A stretch of 9,078 nucleotides of DNA from the NCBI GenBank assembly GCA_034716535.1, contig JAYEJW010000420.1, positions 1-9,078 of the forward strand, read 5' to 3'. Both the position numbers and the translations under genes were made by a program. Source of the stretch: JAYEJW01 sp034716535. GTDB taxonomy: Bacteria > Pseudomonadota > Gammaproteobacteria > Chromatiales > Chromatiaceae. The notes under the pieces are model-generated. The model saw only the letters and a program-made list of their open reading frames with translations. It ran no database searches and was not told where the DNA came from. Positions 6,689 to 9,078 of this stretch are shown here, piece after piece; within the stretch, counting starts at the first letter, position 1; every line of letters begins with the position of its first letter.

Positions 6689-7684
6689 TCAGGGACTCCG
6701 GATCAGCTCGATGAAGGGCACGGTGACTTCCAGTACACTCAGGCCGCCGTGGGTCAGGGTCGGGTAGCCGCCATGGCTCTTCCATTTGCGGCGGCCGTTG
6801 ACGTACAGGTGGCGGCCGTGGACGCTTTCGATGGCCAGATCGATGGGGGGCACCCAGGCCCCCGGTACGTCACCGCTGGGGATGGCGCGTCCGCTCTTGT
6901 AGCGCTTTTTGAGGTAGTCGGACTGCTCGGTACTGGTGTCGGTGAACTGCCCGCTGGCGGCATAACCGTGGTCGGCGGTGATGACCAGACGGCGGCCCGT
7001 CGCGAGCCGTTCGACCAGGGACCAGAAGGCGTCTCCGGTCAGATGCGCCTCGACCTCCGCGGTGAGCGTCTGCAACCCCTTGCCGGGGTCGTCGTGGTCG
7101 TGCAGACGATGGTCCGGCCAGTGGTGCCAGAACACCCAGTCCGGCTCCGAACCGATCAGCGGGGCGCAGTCGGTCCAGGCGATGTCGGCGGATTCGGTTC
7201 GGGCGCCCGGAAAGGCGTGGCCGTTCCCCGCACCGTTGTTCCCAAGGGACGAGCGCTGCGGAAACCCGAGCGCCTTGGCAAAGGGGGTGGTGTCGGCGGG
7301 TAGCTCGGCGCAGGTGGGGCGGGCCTGCTGAACGGTGAATCCCCTCGCCTCGGCCTGGTGCAGAATCCAGGGGGCCTCGCGCAGAGAGAAGGCGTCCAGG
7401 ATCAGAACGGCACGCCCTGGTGAATTCCCCTTCCACCAGTCCGCCAGCACTTGGGATGTGCGTGGTACCGAGGCCTCGTAATCGGTCCAGAGGTCCCAGT
7501 CGGCGGTGGCCAGATAGTGGTCTACATCAGCGAGACCCCGGTCGCGTGCGTGGACCTCAGCAACTGTCTTGCCCGACGTGAGGGGTTGGGAGCACAGACC
7601 CCAGGCGTGGTCGAGAATGGCGGCCCAGGCCTCGTTTGGCTGCGCGTGCTGCAGCGTCTGGATCAGGTGGAGCGGGAGCGTCAT
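6689..7684 (-). CDS. pglZ: PglZ-domain protein (alkaline phosphatase superfamily), compact form
   Basis: The protein has 331 residues. The PglZ core is recognisable from RAVLILDAFSLREAP at 91-105 (D97 in the place of the nucleophile/metal ligand of the superfamily), HHWPDHRLHDHDD at 187-199, LVITADHGYA at 233-242 (metal-binding ADHG), and the C-terminal THGGLSVLEVTVPFIEL at 311-327, which is very typical of PglZ. It has no signal peptide or membrane segment, so it should be cytoplasmic. PglZ proteins occur in all BREX types and are thought to act as metal-dependent phosphatase-like or nuclease-like partners of the methylase. This one is about half the usual BREX PglZ length and is nearly the catalytic domain alone. 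It starts at 7684, one base inside the stop of the DUF499 gene (TGATG), behind a strong AGGAGGAGGG site encoded in the end of that gene, so the two are probably translated as a pair. Confidence 0.9.
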   Translation of the reverse strand: MTLPLHLIQTLQHAQPNEAWAAILDHAWGLCSQPLTSGKTVAEVHARDRGLADVDHYLATADWDLWTDYEASVPRTSQVLADWWKGNSPGRAVLILDAFSLREAPWILHQAEARGFTVQQARPTCAELPADTTPFAKALGFPQRSSLGNNGAGNGHAFPGARTESADIAWTDCAPLIGSEPDWVFWHHWPDHRLHDHDDPGKGLQTLTAEVEAHLTGDAFWSLVERLATGRRLVITADHGYAASGQFTDTSTEQSDYLKKRYKSGRAIPSGDVPGAWVPPIDLAIESVHGRHLYVNGRRKWKSHGGYPTLTHGGLSVLEVTVPFIELIRSP

Positions 7685-7697
7685 CAGCCCTCCTCCT
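7682..7697 (-). promoter_or_regulatory. Strong ribosome binding site and TGATG stop/start overlap, DUF499 gene to pglZ
   Basis: On the minus strand the junction reads AGGAGGAGGGCTGATG: a near-ideal Shine-Dalgarno run 5-8 bases before the pglZ ATG, with the stop TGA sharing its last A with the ATG. The site is inside the coding end of the DUF499 gene and encodes the terminal Glu-Glu-Gly. It fixes the pglZ start and indicates coupled translation. Confidence 0.85.
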
Positions 7698-9078
7698 TCT
7701 CCAGGTCCAGGCCATAGGTCATGCCGTCGGGGAGCTTCCGGATCAGTTCCTGCAGTTGCGCACCGGTGAGTTGGTCCACCCGGAGCGTCAACGAGCGTAC
7801 TTGCGTGCCGGTTCCGATCCCCCAGGTCTCGACCTTGCCCAGCAGGTTCAGCGACGAGGTGGAAGGGGCGGTGTACTGCGTAAAGCCGCCACCACCTCCG
7901 AAGATGCCGCCGGGGTCTGAATAGCCGCCACCGGTTGCTCCACCTGTTGCGCCTGACCCCGGCTGTGAAACACCGCCTGCGCCACCAGCAGGGCCACCGG
8001 GTTGAGCGCCACCACCGGGGTCAATGGTCGGCGGTCCTGCCGAGCCTGGTGAGGTAATGCCACCGGTCGCCGGGACGTTTTGGGGGAGCAGGATGTGGGT
8101 CTCGTCCAGGTGCTTGCCGGTGCCGAGCTTGCCGCGCATGCGCTTGTAGGCGGTCTCTTCGGTCTCGCCGTCGAGGGCCTGGAGGTATTCCATCCCGCGT
8201 AGGTTGATGGCGATCTTGCCGCGGGCGCAGAGGCGGATGATGCGCTCCTTGATCAGGGTCTCACCCAACCACGGGATGCAGTCCTTGCCGCCGGGACGCG
8301 GCTCCTTCAACTCCTTTAGCAGCTTGCTGATCGGCTCGTTGTTCGGCGCCGCCTCCAGGATGAATTCGTCGAAGTCTTCCGGGATGAAGAGGTTTTCGCG
8401 GATGCCCTTGTCGATGGCATCGGGGATCTTCGCGCCTTCGGTCTTGTGACTCTCGATGGAGAAGCGGCAGTTCTGGGGGTGTTGGAAATCCCAGGTGGCA
8501 ATGATGGCGAAGCGGTCGAAGCGCGCCTTGAGGATGTCGCGCAACTCTTTCTGATACTTGGTTTGCAGCTTGCCGTATTCGGGATTCTGCTTTTTCCACT
8601 GCTCCGCCAGGTAGACGCACCGGGCCAGCACCAGCAGATCACGGTCCAGGAAGAGGTTGCTTGAGCCGTCCCTAGGGATCAGGAAACGGACCACGTTGCG
8701 GCTGGCTTGCAGGTTGTCGCGCAGCCATACGCCCAAATCGGCTTCTGCCTTGGCAGGCGCTTCAGGCAGCACCACAATCGGGATGCGGTTGCCCCACTGA
8801 GCGGGGGTATCGCTCTCGTCCAGCTTCTCCCAGGGATCGTTCTTCCATGCCTGGGGCAGGACGATTACGCGAAAGGGCAGGTCCACGTCTCCACCACCTT
8901 CGAGGACATAGCGCGTTTCCTTGGCAAGGTGCCGACGGTCCTCGTCGTCCTGAAACAGTTTGTCGTTGCGGGCGCTGGCGATGAGCTTGGCCTGGGGGTT
9001 CTCCTCTTCCCTGAAGATGTAGCGGTTGCCGTCCTCGTGGATGTTGAAGCTGTTCTCGACAATGGTGCTCAGTTCCAC
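7684..9078 (-). CDS. DUF499-type (COG1483-like) ATPase of a BREX/Hma-type system, C-terminal 464 residues
   Basis: The frame is open to the right edge; the first codon in the window is an internal GTG (Val), so the start and any Walker motifs lie outside. The visible part has alternating alpha/beta segments (FRVIVLPQAW at 69-78, IPIVVLPEA at 99-107, VVRFLIPRDG at 129-138, LLVLARCVYLAEQWKKQNPE at 148-167), a charged helical stretch to about 190, a winged-helix-like or lid region to about 330, a Gly/Pro/Ser-rich linker at about 336-398, and a last folded segment (QVRSLTLRVDQLTGAQLQEL) ending in EKEEG. This matches the C-terminal layout of large DUF499 ATPases that accompany DUF1156 methylases and PglZ, equivalent to BrxC/PglY. 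Those proteins are ATP-driven assembly or DNA-handling factors. The call rests partly on context because the P-loop is not in view. Its last codons contain the ribosome binding site of pglZ. Confidence 0.78.
   Translation of the reverse strand: MELSTIVENSFNIHEDGNRYIFREEENPQAKLIASARNDKLFQDDEDRRHLAKETRYVLEGGGDVDLPFRVIVLPQAWKNDPWEKLDESDTPAQWGNRIPIVVLPEAPAKAEADLGVWLRDNLQASRNVVRFLIPRDGSSNLFLDRDLLVLARCVYLAEQWKKQNPEYGKLQTKYQKELRDILKARFDRFAIIATWDFQHPQNCRFSIESHKTEGAKIPDAIDKGIRENLFIPEDFDEFILEAAPNNEPISKLLKELKEPRPGGKDCIPWLGETLIKERIIRLCARGKIAINLRGMEYLQALDGETEETAYKRMRGKLGTGKHLDETHILLPQNVPATGGITSPGSAGPPTIDPGGGAQPGGPAGGAGGVSQPGSGATGGATGGGYSDPGGIFGGGGGFTQYTAPSTSSLNLLGKVETWGIGTGTQVRSLTLRVDQLTGAQLQELIRKLPDGMTYGLDLEKEEG

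Noticed and set aside
106..7924. Many long open frames on the plus strand (for example 992-1684, 499-1086, 5201-5950, 6530-7303).
   Set aside because: They lie opposite genes with clear protein families on the minus strand, their translations are low in recognisable motifs and rich in Arg/Gly/Ala/Pro, and they are expected in GC-rich DNA.
1..9078. A DISARM system, suggested by the SNF2 helicase plus methylase.
   Set aside because: No DrmA-, DrmB- or DrmC-like gene is present, whereas PglZ and the DUF499-type ATPase point to BREX/Hma. Genes outside the window cannot be excluded.

Overview
The window is one strand-consistent block of seven protein-coding genes, all on the minus strand and packed end to start. 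Most of it is GC-rich (sampled 60-base lines outside the central block reach about 75% GC). Gene packing, codon use and the protein families suggest a GC-rich proteobacterium, possibly gamma or beta; nothing fixes the genus. I see no rRNA, tRNA, CRISPR array, insertion sequence or integrase.

In the direction of transcription (right to left), the genes are: (1) the C-terminal part of a DUF499-type ATPase (9078-7684, cut by the window edge); (2) a compact PglZ-fold protein (7684-6689); (3) a HipA-like Ser/Thr kinase (6645-5719); (4) a HIRAN-domain protein whose N-terminal half looks like HipA N-subdomain 1 (5722-4985); (5) a 1092-residue DUF1156-type DNA methyltransferase with many Cys pairs (4881-1603); (6) a 174-residue protein of unknown function (1603-1079); and (7) the N-terminal 355 residues of an SNF2/DEAH-type helicase (1065-1, cut by the window edge). 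Junctions are TGATG (1/2 and 5/6), ATGA (3/4), and short gaps of 43 bases (2/3), 103 bases (4/5) and 13 bases (6/7). The set is therefore probably one operon, perhaps with a second promoter in the 103-base gap.

ATPase, PglZ, DUF1156-type methylase and SNF2 helicase together form a recognisable phage-defence core. It resembles type 3 BREX (BrxC/PglY-like ATPase, PglXI-like methylase, BrxHII-like helicase, PglZ) and the helicase-methylase-ATPase (Hma) class. The expected job is modification-based self/non-self discrimination with ATP-driven attack on invading DNA. It is not a textbook copy: PglZ is only about 330 residues, BrxA/BrxF-type small genes are not in the window, and an unknown 174-residue protein sits between methylase and helicase.

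The most unusual part is the kinase/HIRAN pair inserted between pglZ and the methylase. Together the two proteins appear to be a HipA kinase split into two chains, as in HipBST systems, but with the N-terminal (HipS-like) part fused to a DNA-end-binding HIRAN domain and with no HipB repressor visible. This would couple a toxin-like kinase to DNA-end sensing inside a BREX/Hma-like operon. A second striking feature is a block of about 1.2 kb of markedly lower GC inside the methylase gene (about 2400-3600). It suggests recombinational exchange of the central, probably specificity-determining, part of the enzyme.
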